Source of the DNA: Hydractinia symbiolongicarpus
Lineage: Eukaryota > Cnidaria > Hydrozoa > Anthoathecata > Hydractiniidae
Assembly: GCF_029227915.1 (NCBI RefSeq)
Contig: NC_079879.1
Coordinates: 20,290,501-20,354,500 of the forward strand
Length of the DNA stretch: 64,000 nucleotides
Direction: 5' to 3'
Each line of letters begins with the position of its first letter. Within the stretch, counting starts at the first letter, position 1. The notes beneath the pieces were generated by a model, which was not told the DNA's origin, searched no databases, and saw only the letters and a list, made by a program, of their open reading frames with translations. Below are positions 11,844-24,600 of the stretch, one piece after another. A program made the translations under genes and the position numbers.

Positions 11844-11968
11844 TCTATAATAATACCCTAAGTGTGTCCGTCTGTCACGCAAAATGGTACCGAAAGTAGA
11901 GCGAGACGCACGCTATGCGGGTTAAAAAGAACGGGCAAACCCGTGGATTTTCCACGGGCCACCGACTA
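11844..11968 (+). mobile_element. Miniature Helitron-like element
   Basis: The element starts TCTATAATAATACCCTAAG, contains a GTCCGTCTGTC stretch and ends with the hairpin CCCGTGGATTTTCCACGGG followed by CCACCGACTA. The last base of CTAG is lost. The flanks are A on the left and T on the right. Confidence 0.6.
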
Positions 11969-12670
11969 TTATAAAAAGACATAATAAGATGACATGTTTT
12001 AACCTAGGGTGTTGTTATAATTGATAATTATTATCTTCCTCCATGAACAAAGTTTTGATTTGGCCTTAACTTGCATATTCAAGAAATAAGTAAAAATTTT
12101 GCAGCAATTTGCGGAGTATAAATATCATGTTTCCCAAAATCAGAAATAATTTTTAATGTGGCCACTTCTCAACCTGCAACACAGGAAACTCGCGACTTGT
12201 GATTTCTTTATCTTGTCGCGTTCATATAATAGCTGGAGGATATCCGTAATTATTGGAAAGTGCGTAGAGGAAATAGCAATAAATATTAACGGACACTTCT
12301 TAAACTGATAAGACGCTTTCAGATGTTTATTATTTTTAACCAGAGTAAAAAAGAAACCTCGATCCTAGGACATTCTGCTTTTAACATAGTTACCCTCTGT
12401 ACGGCGGCTTTGCAAGCATGGCAACAAGGTTAGAAAAAAACGATCAACTTTTGCCCCGGATATTTAAAAATAGACAAAATGCGAAGGTCATACTTCGGAC
12501 GTCATTACGCCCTGGGTCCGATTAAATCCGGAAATGGTCCCGGTATTTTAAAGCTTCCAAACGGGCAAAATAATAAACAAGTTGAACAGTCTGGATGTGA
12601 TTGACGTTTGTATTTTTATCACATTGCCAATTACAGGTATTTATAAGCCATTATTTATGTGTTATTGACA

Positions 12671-15600
12671 ATGACAATGATTGCCTCTGGAGGATTAACG
12701 TTCGACGATATACCAGAACTTAACAACTCGTCAGAGGACGAGAGTTTGGATTACAAAAAAGTACAGACTGGTCAACATTCGTCTCGATCCAATACCTCTG
12801 ACGACAGCAGTGTGGAGAACATGGCTGGTGCAATCCCAATTATTAATGATAGGGATTATATTAGTATGGTGAATAAGAAGAAGATGGTAATGAGAGAAAT
12901 TAAAAAAAATGTTAATTTTCTTAACAGCAGTGACTCTGAGAAAGAAAACGAGGTGTTCAGAGAGGTTGACAATTGTTATTATTGGTGTCAATATGGTGTT
13001 ACTCCTCCTAATAATAGAGAAATCAGAAGAAATAAACAAAAAGAAAGAACTATAAAGTTTAGTTCAAACGTTGCCATTAAAAAAGGAGATAAAAGAACAT
13101 TTCTTAAGAATCGTTGCTTGTCTAATAATGGCAGCACTGCAAACAATAAACAGATTCAGTGGCAAAAAGAGAGAGATTTTAAAAGAAAAGAAAAATTTCG
13201 AGCCGTAAGTGATGAAGGGAATAGTGAGGGAGAATCATGTATTCCTCGATCTACAAAACTTGTTAGAGTGAATTCTGCAAAAAGTTTAAAAAGTATACGG
13301 AAACAAAAATCAATACGATGTTCAAACAAAGAAGAACTACCTTCCATTACACCTTCAGTTGTTACAAAAACTATTAACATACAACAAAAAACAAATGATC
13401 CTAATAAGTCTTCACGGGCACATTTCTATAAATCTTTTTTACTTCTCGTAAAACTTGGTGGTCGTGTTCCTCCTACTCATAAAAGTTTTGACCATTCTGT
13501 GCATGATTCAGATGACCAATTTCTACAGGTATGTTTAAACTAATTTAATGATTCTAAGAAGAATTTAAACTTCCTTATTACCTATGAAAAATCTGTGTTG
13601 TATGTGTGTTTAATTACAGCTGTTCAACAATGAAATTTATAAATGCAGCATTATTATAATACCTAAACAAATTTATTGGATATATTTATATATATCAAAA
13701 AACAGTCCATGAGATATAAAAGTCACTGATCAAAATGGATTACAGTGTTTAAAAAAAACTGTGTCAGGGCAGACCTGAGTAGGAGCTAAAGTGACACGTT
13801 GCAAACTACAGCCCATAAACATACATGCGTAGAAGGCATATGAAGATGATCACACCTTACTATAAAGAATTTTGTGTGTTTTACATTAAGCCAAAATTAA
13901 AATGCAAAAATAAATATGGCAGAATTGATATGTAAACAAATTTTAAAGAAAAATAATTTTTACCTGTTAATAAAATTAATTGTATATTTTGTCTAGGTTG
14001 GCACTCTTTTTCTTTTTAAACAATAATAAACGATCTTGACCAATTGTAAAATCTGCACAAAATATTCTCAAATCTTATTTTTTTAATTGGAACATAGATA
14101 TAGGAATCAGGTTCACAAACGTTAAACAATTTTGTTGCAAACACTGATAGTTATTTCTCGGGGAACCGTTTTGTCCTAATAACAAGTTCTAAGTAATTAG
14201 TTATCTGCAGTACTGTAAAAAGGTATCTTAACATCGCGATCCTCTATTGTGCACGACACGAACCATACGGGATAGCATTTTTAGCATATTTTTGTCTCGA
14301 TAGAAGTGAATCATATCGCGTCTATCAGGATGTCGCGATAGGCTCGATCTATCGCGTAGTGTTACTCAATGACTTATTGCTTTATAATAGTTATTTTAAA
14401 TTAAATACTGAACTTCAAACAAAACAAAACAATGCTTATAAGAGTTTCTTTTTTTATGATAATTTGAGAATAATAGTTCTTTTGTGAATAAAGTTAAACA
14501 AAGTTGTCTGACATTCAATGAAAGTAATAAAAAGTAAATTAAATATTTTTTTTACTGGGTTTACCTGGAGGCGTAAAACATTGTTAGTTTACACACATTT
14601 TCATATAAGAATCGTTCTTTTTATTGTTAAATTGACATTTCGAGCCTTGGATTATTCCTAAAATTATTTTTAAAGTTCTTCGTTCTTAAGTTTTTAAAAT
14701 GCGATCTAAAAACATTTCTATCACTGCTTTTCGTTCTTAAGTTCTTAAAATGCGATCTAAAAAAGCTTTTCTATCGCCGTTCTTCATTCTTAAACTTTGA
14801 AAATGCGATCTAAAAATCATTTATATCGCCGTTCCTTGTGAGAGGCTTTACTTAACGTTATTAATTTTTAAGAAAATTATGACGAAATTATACAATAATT
14901 TTTTTTGATTTGTGGATCTTAGGATAAAAAGCATTTTTCAAAATTAGAATGTTTTTTACAAAAAAGTGTTTAATTTCTTTACTTTTTTAAAAAATAGAAA
15001 TTATGCTAGCTAAAATGTAATACTGCATGAGGTAGGTAGAATACGCTTGTCGTAACACCCCCCTCCGTTATTAATATCAAATGTAATTTTAATGCTGCGA
15101 AAGACTTTAAACATTGTCAACTAAACTGTAGTCTGTAAAAGGATTTTGCACTTATAGATTTTGATTTTCATATAAAACTGTGGAAAACATTAAAGATTAT
15201 TTTTCCTGTTTTTTCTTTTATTTTAAGTGGGAGGAGAATGACTTGCTGTATAAATTTTGAAACAGACCAAGAATAATTCTTGCTGCATAACTTTCAAAAC
15301 AGCACAAGAAATACTCTTGCTGCATCTATAAAAAACAAGTTTTTGAGCATGCAAGTATTTTTATCTTTTCACCTACTTATTTTAATAATTCAAAACAACA
15401 GAACAAATTTATCCAAAAAATATTTAGTGAGACAAATTATTATTATTTTTCCCTTCACAACAAAAAAATATTAATTGCCTACGTGATGCAATAATACATG
15501 AAAAAAATGCTTGTCGTACCACCCTTCTACGTTGTAGACACTGTATTGAAGAATTGAACTTATTTAATTCTAGAGCAAGCAATATTATTTGAACTTATTA

Positions 15601-18600
15601 TTTAATTTTCATAAAGGAGTTTATTTTGAAAGTTTTTTCTTATAATAAGACGCGTAACAAGCGTGAAAAATACTCGTACAACGAACTTTGGTAATGAAAC
15701 GAATTTTGTCATTTGTAGAAAATATTTAAATATAAAAACCTAATAATCCAATTATAATAAACGAACTTCGTATGAGCAAATTTTTATACGAACTTCTTTG
15801 AAACGATACAAACTACAAACAAACTTTATTTTAAATGATACAAACTTTATACAAACTTTGTAATTTTGATGGTACGAAAAAGTTATACAAAAGATTTAAT
15901 AACCAGATACAAAATTTTTGATACAAATTATACGAATTAAGTATGGTCATTTTGAGACATTCCCTTATTTTTTTCCTTTACGCTATGATTTGAGAACAGT
16001 ATAATAAAGTTATTTCTTTTGAGATTATCGTTTAATTTAAGAAAACAGATATTTAATTACTTTTAACACACCGCGATGTATCGAGACTGCCTATTGAGGA
16101 AGCGCGATAAGGCTTCACGTGATAGAAATTTAGGAGCAAAAAAAGCTATCACGTATTGATTGCGTTGCGCACGATACGCGATATTATATTTATTATATAG
16201 GTTGAATACCCTGAAGTCTTATGGCTGGAATTACAAGCATGGTACAATGGTCGAAGCATTGAAGATCATGATAGTTTTCTAGAAGATGCACGCGCCAATG
16301 CTGAAAAGGTGCTAAACGAAGTGATAAACTTTAAATTTACTAATGAATTAAAGAGTGGTGATGGGGAAAGAGGAATGTCAAACCAAACAGCATGTGATTA
16401 CAATTACTATTCTGATGATGAAATTGAAGAATTTATTTTGTTTACATCGTCGAATGAGCTAACAGCAAGCACACCTGTTTATGAGAAAAAAGGGTTTGAA
16501 AGAACTGATAAAGAAATGGATGCAAAAAAAGAAGCTGTTTGTCCTGGAAGTAAAACGGATAGTGAAGCTGATGGTTTAAAAACACCAGAGTCTAAGGAAG
16601 TCGAAAATAAAGTTGTGTCAATCAAAATTCAACAAGTAAATGCAATGGCTGCCATTTCTGACCTGATAAAAAAACTTGAGACTGTAGAGAATTTATATCC
16701 TAATTTAAAGGCGCTAACTAATGCTTATCCAATGTACAAAGATGTGAAATTTGTACGTAACCATGAAGCTATGCTATTGTGGTTAAATATATGTAAAGAA
16801 ATGTATCATAAGTTATACTTGCTGGCAGATTGGATTGATGTAGATCCTGATGATGTAATTAATTGGAAAGACTGGTTTGATATGGGACTAGGTTTGAACA
16901 CATACATATATGTCTTTTGTAATTTATCCTTTTACCTGAAAAAGTGTAAAAAGCTAGATTTGTAAAATGCGTCTCTACTGCTTTTTTAAGAAATTTTTGT
17001 TTTCAATTTTATCAATGAAAAAGCAACCTGTATCTATGTATCAATTTTTTTATATTTTCATGTAGATTTTCCTTGTGTTAAGACGAACCAGTGCTATCAC
17101 AACAACCATTATTTCAGCACAAGTGAATTGCTGGAAAATTCTGGCAATCTTAGCTCATTATCAAACAATTATGCGACCAGAAGAAGCAAGAGAGATAAAC
17201 GCAAGAGAATATCAATGCAGCGGCAATCTTTTATAGAGAAGACTAGTACTTCAAGATACCGAACATTTGTTGAACGAGAAATCAGAGATGGGGGTTTGAT
17301 AGGGCTGATAAAACGTCTCAAAATTATTTTATCAACCACAATGTGGAAAGCAAGATTCACTTTGGCTGAAATGTTTGGAAAAGAAAGACATTCAATGCTG
17401 CAGCATGAGGGGCATGCTACTCACTTTGAAGAAGATTTAAAAAGAGTAATTGAGCTACTGATGAAATTTTCCCGAACATCAGAACAGGATTACACGTTCT
17501 TTGATGCCCATATATTTATCTGTGAAAACAAATGGGCCAAAGCCATACAGGAAATGAATTTGCCATCATTTTTAGACAACTACTTGTTTCTGATAAGAAT
17601 TCCATTTGATTTGACGCAAGAGAGTATTCGCTTTCGTTTGGATTACAAACCAAAAGTCGAACCTTCTGAACATAGCATCCGACAGGTATGTATGCATGAC
17701 TTCTGTGGCATTGTATATTTTATGTTTTGTGGAGTAAAAACCCTATTCCACGTTCCTCTACATAATTGTACCATGTAATGGAATATTAACTGAAAAGTGA
17801 TTCTTCTAGCTATACATCTTTTGTCATTGTGATTTTGATTTTTAGCTAATACAAGAATGTAAAGAAGTTGTTTCTGGTGGAATACTTGCCATCAAATATT
17901 TCCAAGATATGACTTTGTCAGTTTTAAAGCTGGAGGATAAAGAGAATCGAAAATTGATTGAACAGGCTGTAAATGAGCTAACTGAGGATTTGAAAAGCAT
18001 GCTTAATGTGAGTAATTTTGCGTAGTTATATTACTTACTTTGGCCAAGTTTCGAACTATTCCAGCCAGTGTTTATGTTACCACCAAGAGGCTTATTCAGA
18101 ACAATATTTCTGACATAAATATATAAATACTGAATTTCTTTTGATCTTTGTGATAGTCTTTTAAGTGGATAACCTTTATGATATTATTTGTCGTACAAGA
18201 ATTGGCTATAAGAACCTTTTGTAATTACCAGTTTGCTCAAACTTTTCCAACGAACAATTTAAACTTTTAAGGTATACAAAACACTATTTTTTATCACATG
18301 TTTCAGTGAAATATTTTTATAGATAAATTACTTTAGTTATGATAACATGTTCATTATGATCTTTTATGACATTTTTAGGAGTAGAAATCTTTAATTAATG
18401 AGATCCTAAAATCAAACCAGAAACCTGAAAAATCAAACCAGAAACCTGAAAAGTCACGATATTACTCAGTAAATGACCCTGAATAGCCCAAAATTTGATC
18501 CAATAAATTCTCACCCTGTAGAAATACCAAAATCAGTATATATTCTGAAGATCAAGTTGGCTTAAGGTTTTTCTGCACACCACATTTCACAAAATCAAAA

Positions 18601-21600
18601 TTATTTTATTCGTTTGGATGGATAATCATGGGCTTTTGCATAATCATATGTAAAAACTACATAATCAATGTACATGTAAAAGTTACACATGATATAAATT
18701 GTTTCATATAAATATTATGTTAAAAAGGAATTTCATGTTTAGGTATATTTTGACTACCTTCAAACATGGTTTAACATTCTCCAAAAAATGAAGCAAGCTA
18801 GCGAAACATTAAAAATTGTTATGGAAGAAGAATGGGGGTTTGCTAAAGACATGTGTCCACATGTACAAGGTGGGGAAACCAGAGCAGCCTATAAGTTTTG
18901 GTAAGTGTATTATTTTCATTTTAATTTTATTGCATATGCAAGCAGTAAGTCCTGTGATGGCTGGATGTGATGTTATGTGATTATTTTGATGCCAAAATGA
19001 TAACGTCTTAGGAAATTACATAGATGTCTAAAGAATTGACCTAAAAAATACTCATGTCTGATCTTTGAGCAACAGTGGTATTATTTTAAAAACATTTATC
19101 AATAAGTCATTTAAACATAGAGGACATGCCAGATCAGAAAATTATGACAATGTTAATAATGAGAAGCTGTAAACTGATTTATTGCAAATTATTCTGTTAT
19201 TTTTTTGTGTTATATATTTGTGTTAGTTATTTTTATTTCTTTTAGTATTTTGGTGTCTAACCTTTTCAAATCAACTGGACAGTATCTTGAAAGTGCAGTG
19301 GATGAATGTTTTTCTACCCATAATCCGAAAGAGGAAGATGGTGGTGCATCTCAACGCCACAAAATGTCAAGTGCATGCAGAGAATATAAGGAAGTGTTCA
19401 AAGAAGTGCGAGGTAGAGCTATAAAAGCTCTTGGGTTTGCAAAATTGTTACAAAAAGACTTGGGGATTGCTGCAAATTACTTTATAACAACATCAGTTGA
19501 CAATGTGTTCCAAGTTTTAAAGGAATCACAACATGCATTGGTAAGAACTTAAAAATGCAGTAGTTAATGTAGTGCAAGGTGGAGCCCCCAACTGTTGAAT
19601 TGTGTTAAGATTTCCTACTGAAGAATATATCTGTCTTTGTTTTGTTTGTTTGATTTTGTGATGTTTCAGAAAATTATTTACCCTCAGACAGCTGCTTGTA
19701 AAACTGCCAAGTATTCCATATTTTTCAAAAATTACTTCCCAAATAAATCTCCAATTTTTGACATGTAATATGCAAAAATACAGAAAAACATATCATTTTT
19801 TCTTGCAATTCCTTATTAAAAAGTGTGCTAAGTGTTCTTAATTTTTTACTTTATTTACACTCTTTCTCCCACATTGAGTTTCTTTGTTCATTAGGCTTGC
19901 GAAAATAAAACTTCATAGCTATATGTCAGTGTATTTGCACGAGTATCCATGTTATTTATTTTTATATGTAAATCTCTATTGTAGATGGAATGCAGTAATT
20001 CTGATTACTTAATCTTTCTACCCAACACTCTTGCAAAAGAAAAGAGGTATTTTTTAACATAATTTTTTGTGCTTTTATTTTTTGATGTATTGGATCAAAA
20101 TTCTAAAATCTATAACAATGAAATAATGATGAAATAAATAAATAATGATCTGTGGAAAATGTTTCTTAGCAAGTTATTTTCACATTGAATTGGATACCCC
20201 TATAGTTTATTATTAGTTTATTATGTAAACAAAATTCTGGCGGCCGCCATATTTGTTTAAAAAATTGGCAGTACTTAAATCTGAGGATTCTTTTTCCATG
20301 GGTTTTGCCCATGGAAAAAGAATTCTCAGATTTGTGCCTGTTGTGCATATTTCCTGCATCATTATTTCATGCATTTTTGTTTGCCTCTTAGCATGAAGTA
20401 ATGCCATTCTACGGGGAGCCTAAAATAAAGCTGTGGCACATGGTTATTATTTTAATACTAGTCGTTAGCCCATGGAAAAATCCACGGGTTTCTCTACTTA
20501 CAGCTAAGCTACCATTTTGCGTGACAGTCAGACAGACGTATACGGGTATTATAATATAGATAGAGACTAATCGGTTACTAAACCGTTAAAAGCGTTGGTT
20601 TTTCATTGGAAAATTGGATTCGTTGAAACTTGAAAACTATTGTATTAGTTTGATAATAATAATTATGAATATGAGAAAGAGTGTTATATATTTTTAAACC
20701 TGTTCTTTTTTTTCTGTAGAGAATGTATGCAGCTCATTAGTTTAACCTATGGTTATGAAAGTCTGGAAAGAAATTCTTTTTGTCCTGGTCGTTATATTTT
20801 GCTTGTAAAGAAACCTGATGATCATTCTTTTTGGAAAGGACGAAGAATGACTTTTGATATGTCACCAGCAGTGCTTTTAGCATTGTCATACATTGAGAAG
20901 GTAATTATTAAGTTGTGATCCCGAATGTTAGCAAAGTTTGCAAAATTATGAATTTCGTGAACTAATCATAACACATTGTGTTTTAAGCAACACTTGTTAT
21001 CAATTTCCTTTTATAGAAAAACTAGTCTATAAGCCTATGGAAAAGTCCACCAAGGCAGAAGAACAATAGAATCATGTACTTTTGAAAAAAGGTTGCAACA
21101 ATATTGGGGTTTGAAGTTTGATGACATCATCAACCTATCTTTCGGAAATAGATTCTGGGTCCCAGGTTTGGGAAACTGACCCACAGATTTGGGAAACTGA
21201 CCAATTTTAGCCCTAGGTTGTCCCTTCTTGCCTACGCGGCGGTGAAAAGTGACTAATGTCATCACCTTGTTTTCAAGTTATTTGGTCTCAAAGTTATAAT
21301 AACATTGTAATAGCTTATTTAATTTAAATTAAAATATTGACATTAAATTTGTGTTATTGAGGTTGTGACGTTTAACTTGTCGAAAAACATTTTAGGCATG
21401 TATTTTTCGGTGACATTAAAGGAAAATGAGCATATCCAATTTGCCTGTTACAGACAGACAGACACACACACAAACTGTCTTCGTCTGTTTCAAAAAAAAG
21501 CTGTAAATTTTTCAATAAATATTCAGCACCAAGCTACATACAAAGCAACACTTCCCGTGTTAATGCAAGTAATGGCTCAGTACATCTTAAAACAGCCTGT

Positions 21601-24600
21601 ATTTGTGCTAGGCTGTTAAATTGATACCTAAATTAATCACCATTTTGAATTCAAAGATAGTATTACCAGAATAATGAATTTGGTATGGACAAGAATAATA
21701 CTTAATATTAAATGCTTAAATTTTATTTTATTTGATACAAATTTAAAGATGCAATTTTGATATGGCAAATCAAACTAGATGAATATTATTTTGGTTAGTT
21801 TAAATGTTATGTTGAAAGTTAGTAAAATAAACATAATTAACTATTATTGTTTATTTTGCCAGGTAGATGGTGTTACTTTAATCTGCAGAAATGCGTATCA
21901 TTTAAATGCTCAAAGAAAAGATATTGAAAAATTGTTAGGAAATTGCATTAGTATACGGAATGAGCAAACGTCAAGTCGGGGATTGATTGAAAAGTCATTG
22001 TTTCAGATGAAGGTAATAAGATTATTGTATTAAAAAATGTATACTGAATCTCAGATTTTAACCCTGCCTTTAACCTTAAATTAAAAAGGTAATATTCCGA
22101 TATTATAGTTAATCTATAAAACCACAACCATATAGAGTTGTACTACTGTACCACAATTTTTTCACCACTGTAAGTATCTGTGCACTCGTACCACTGTCTA
22201 CGGTCCTTAGTTAGACCCCTGTACTAGTACCCAGGAATATTTTTACGTCTTGTTCACTAAATTCTTGTTAAAATATTTTTTTTTGTTCCCAAACTAGGTT
22301 TAAAAGTATATGCATAAAATACATGTTTGTAAAAAAAATATATATAAAAAAATATAAAAAGATATAGTTTAATTTATTTTTCATATACCTTTTTTCTACA
22401 CCGGCTGCTTCATGCTTAACGTCCTTTCTCTATCCAAGCATGGGTTGGACAGGGTATATTATTGACCTTTTTTCAATCCGATCTAGTCTGTGTTAGTTCT
22501 AAACTCAAATTCAAAGTATATATAAGCATTTGAGTTTAAACTATATAACACAGATATGTAACTCTTTTGAAAACAATTATTTTTTTTTTATTGAAAACTT
22601 TTGTTCTATTTTCTAAAAAATCAATGATCCATTAACCCCTTTAGTGTTCATTTTTACAATGTATATATAGTTTTTTTTTCTGCAAATTTTGTTGTTTTTC
22701 AAAATGTTTTAAAATTTTACTTGCACTCCTAGGAAGCAGCACAAAAACTTGCTAACATCATCACTACAGCTGTGCAACATGTCAGTGAAAACTTAGATCT
22801 AAGTACTGCCTCTGAAATGGATGAAGCAGATCGAAACTCCATTCGCAAAACTTGCATTGATACAATGCATTCATGTTTTGGTGTTGGTTTCGAGGTAAAA
22901 CCATACGCTCACTTCAATCAGTTCCTTAAACCTAAGACTTAGTATCTTACCTACAAGTTTAATGTTGCTACTATCTCAACTGTAACCCTTTTCTCCTGCA
23001 TAACCCTTTCCTCCTGCAAAATGTTATGCAAATCAAATCTGTATAAACGAAACCCTATATGGCTTGTATTCATGCTGTAAATAATCAATAATTCTGACAA
23101 TAGACAATTTTCTCTAGTATCTTCGAGAAATGATACGTCTGTATCAAGGGCATAGTCGAATCAATTTGTGGCACATTCTTCTTGACTTTTCAAAACTGTG
23201 GATGAATTTTGTAATGACTAAAACAGAACCAGGACATGGAACACGACCTAGGTTTGTAAATTAAGGTTTTTTTCTATGACAGAAAGCATTTCTTATAATT
23301 TTTTTACAACTCAAATAAGTAGGTACATTCCTTAAACATTCATTTGGCATTTATATACTTATATTTTTATGTGCATGTTTTTGTAGATGGGCTGCCCAGG
23401 GCATGGAATTTCTAGTGACTGTTATTGACCCAAGTAACACTGAATCATTGTCAGAGATAGAATTTAAGGTAAATTAATAATATATCTTATTTAAAAAAAA
23501 AAGTTTTTTGTTATTGCATTGTGCCTCAGACTATTTTCTGTGTTTCTTTTACCAAAGAACATTGTGTATTTTTTAAGAAATTAAAGAATGAAATGCAGGA
23601 TTGTATAATTCACATAATTGGAACTGCTGCACCACAACGCAAACAGAGACTTAAAGGTTTGACTTTACTGTTTTCTTTTTTAGTTTAAGCATTGTGAACT
23701 AGATACTTTGTATTATTACCTGCCACATAACTGAAGTATATGTTAAATTGAAATTCCAAAATACATTGACAAAGCATTTTTTTTAATGATGATCATTCAT
23801 TTTTTATTAGTTTTCATTTTGTTTACTTATGTTTTAGAGCAAAGAAGCAGTAGTCCATTTTCTTTTCACCGCAGTCGCAGTGTTCCACCATCTGTGTTCA
23901 GAAAGACAGATGCACTGGATGGTCCAAAGAGTCCCGATGTCTCACCAGGAAATGTTATTCTGCCTGTAGATATAACTAGATCTAGTAGTTCAATTGAAAC
24001 AAGACTAACTGAAAAGCTAAGCATCCTTGACAGAAGTGAAAACAACAGCAGTTCAGCGAATTCGACAGTATCTGGTAAATTTTTAGTTTTCTAAGCATCA
24101 TTTAAAGTTTATTGAATCTAATACTTGCGTACACCATTTTTAACTATAACAAACACAAAAAAATGTTGTATAGGTAGTAGTAGTAGTATCTGTCCATTAT
24201 CCTAAGTCAAGTTGTTCAATGAAGTTAACTCCTTGCTTTGGTGATAATATTTAAAACACAAATTTAAGAGGCTGCAAAGATTTTTAAGTTCTGTTCTGCT
24301 CACTTTTGATGGATAGTGAAGTGTGAAAAAACGAAGTATAAGTAAACAATGTTGCTCTTTATAGATGCTGATACACTTGACTCTATCCCCACAATATCAG
24401 GTGAAGATGGTGAAGAAGATGAACATGATAATTTACCAATTATCAGAGTCCGTAGTGCTTTACAGGAAATTGATGAACGTCGGACAGCCAAATTGCAACA
24501 TATGCGTGTCATTGGAATTGTTACGAACAAACAAGCTAATTTTGCTTCACAACTTGTGCATATGAATGTTCGTAGAGTTAATTTTAAATGGCAACTGGGG

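Larger units (their letters stand above)
9883..12670. other. Non-coding stretch upstream of MAP3K4
   Basis: I see no supported exon. It holds two MITEs of the 9-bp-duplication family (10008-10090 and 10544-10623), a solo end of that family near 10917-10938 and a Helitron-like element at 11844-11968. The right end contains the MAP3K4 5' leader; an acceptor-like ttacag near 12636 may close a leader intron, and an in-frame TAA at 12644 limits the start codon. Confidence 0.5.

Noticed and set aside
12731-13380. Minus-strand frames opposite MAP3K4 exon 1
   Set aside because: The plus-strand frame joins in phase with 20 further exons and ends this exon at a good donor; the antisense frames have no support.
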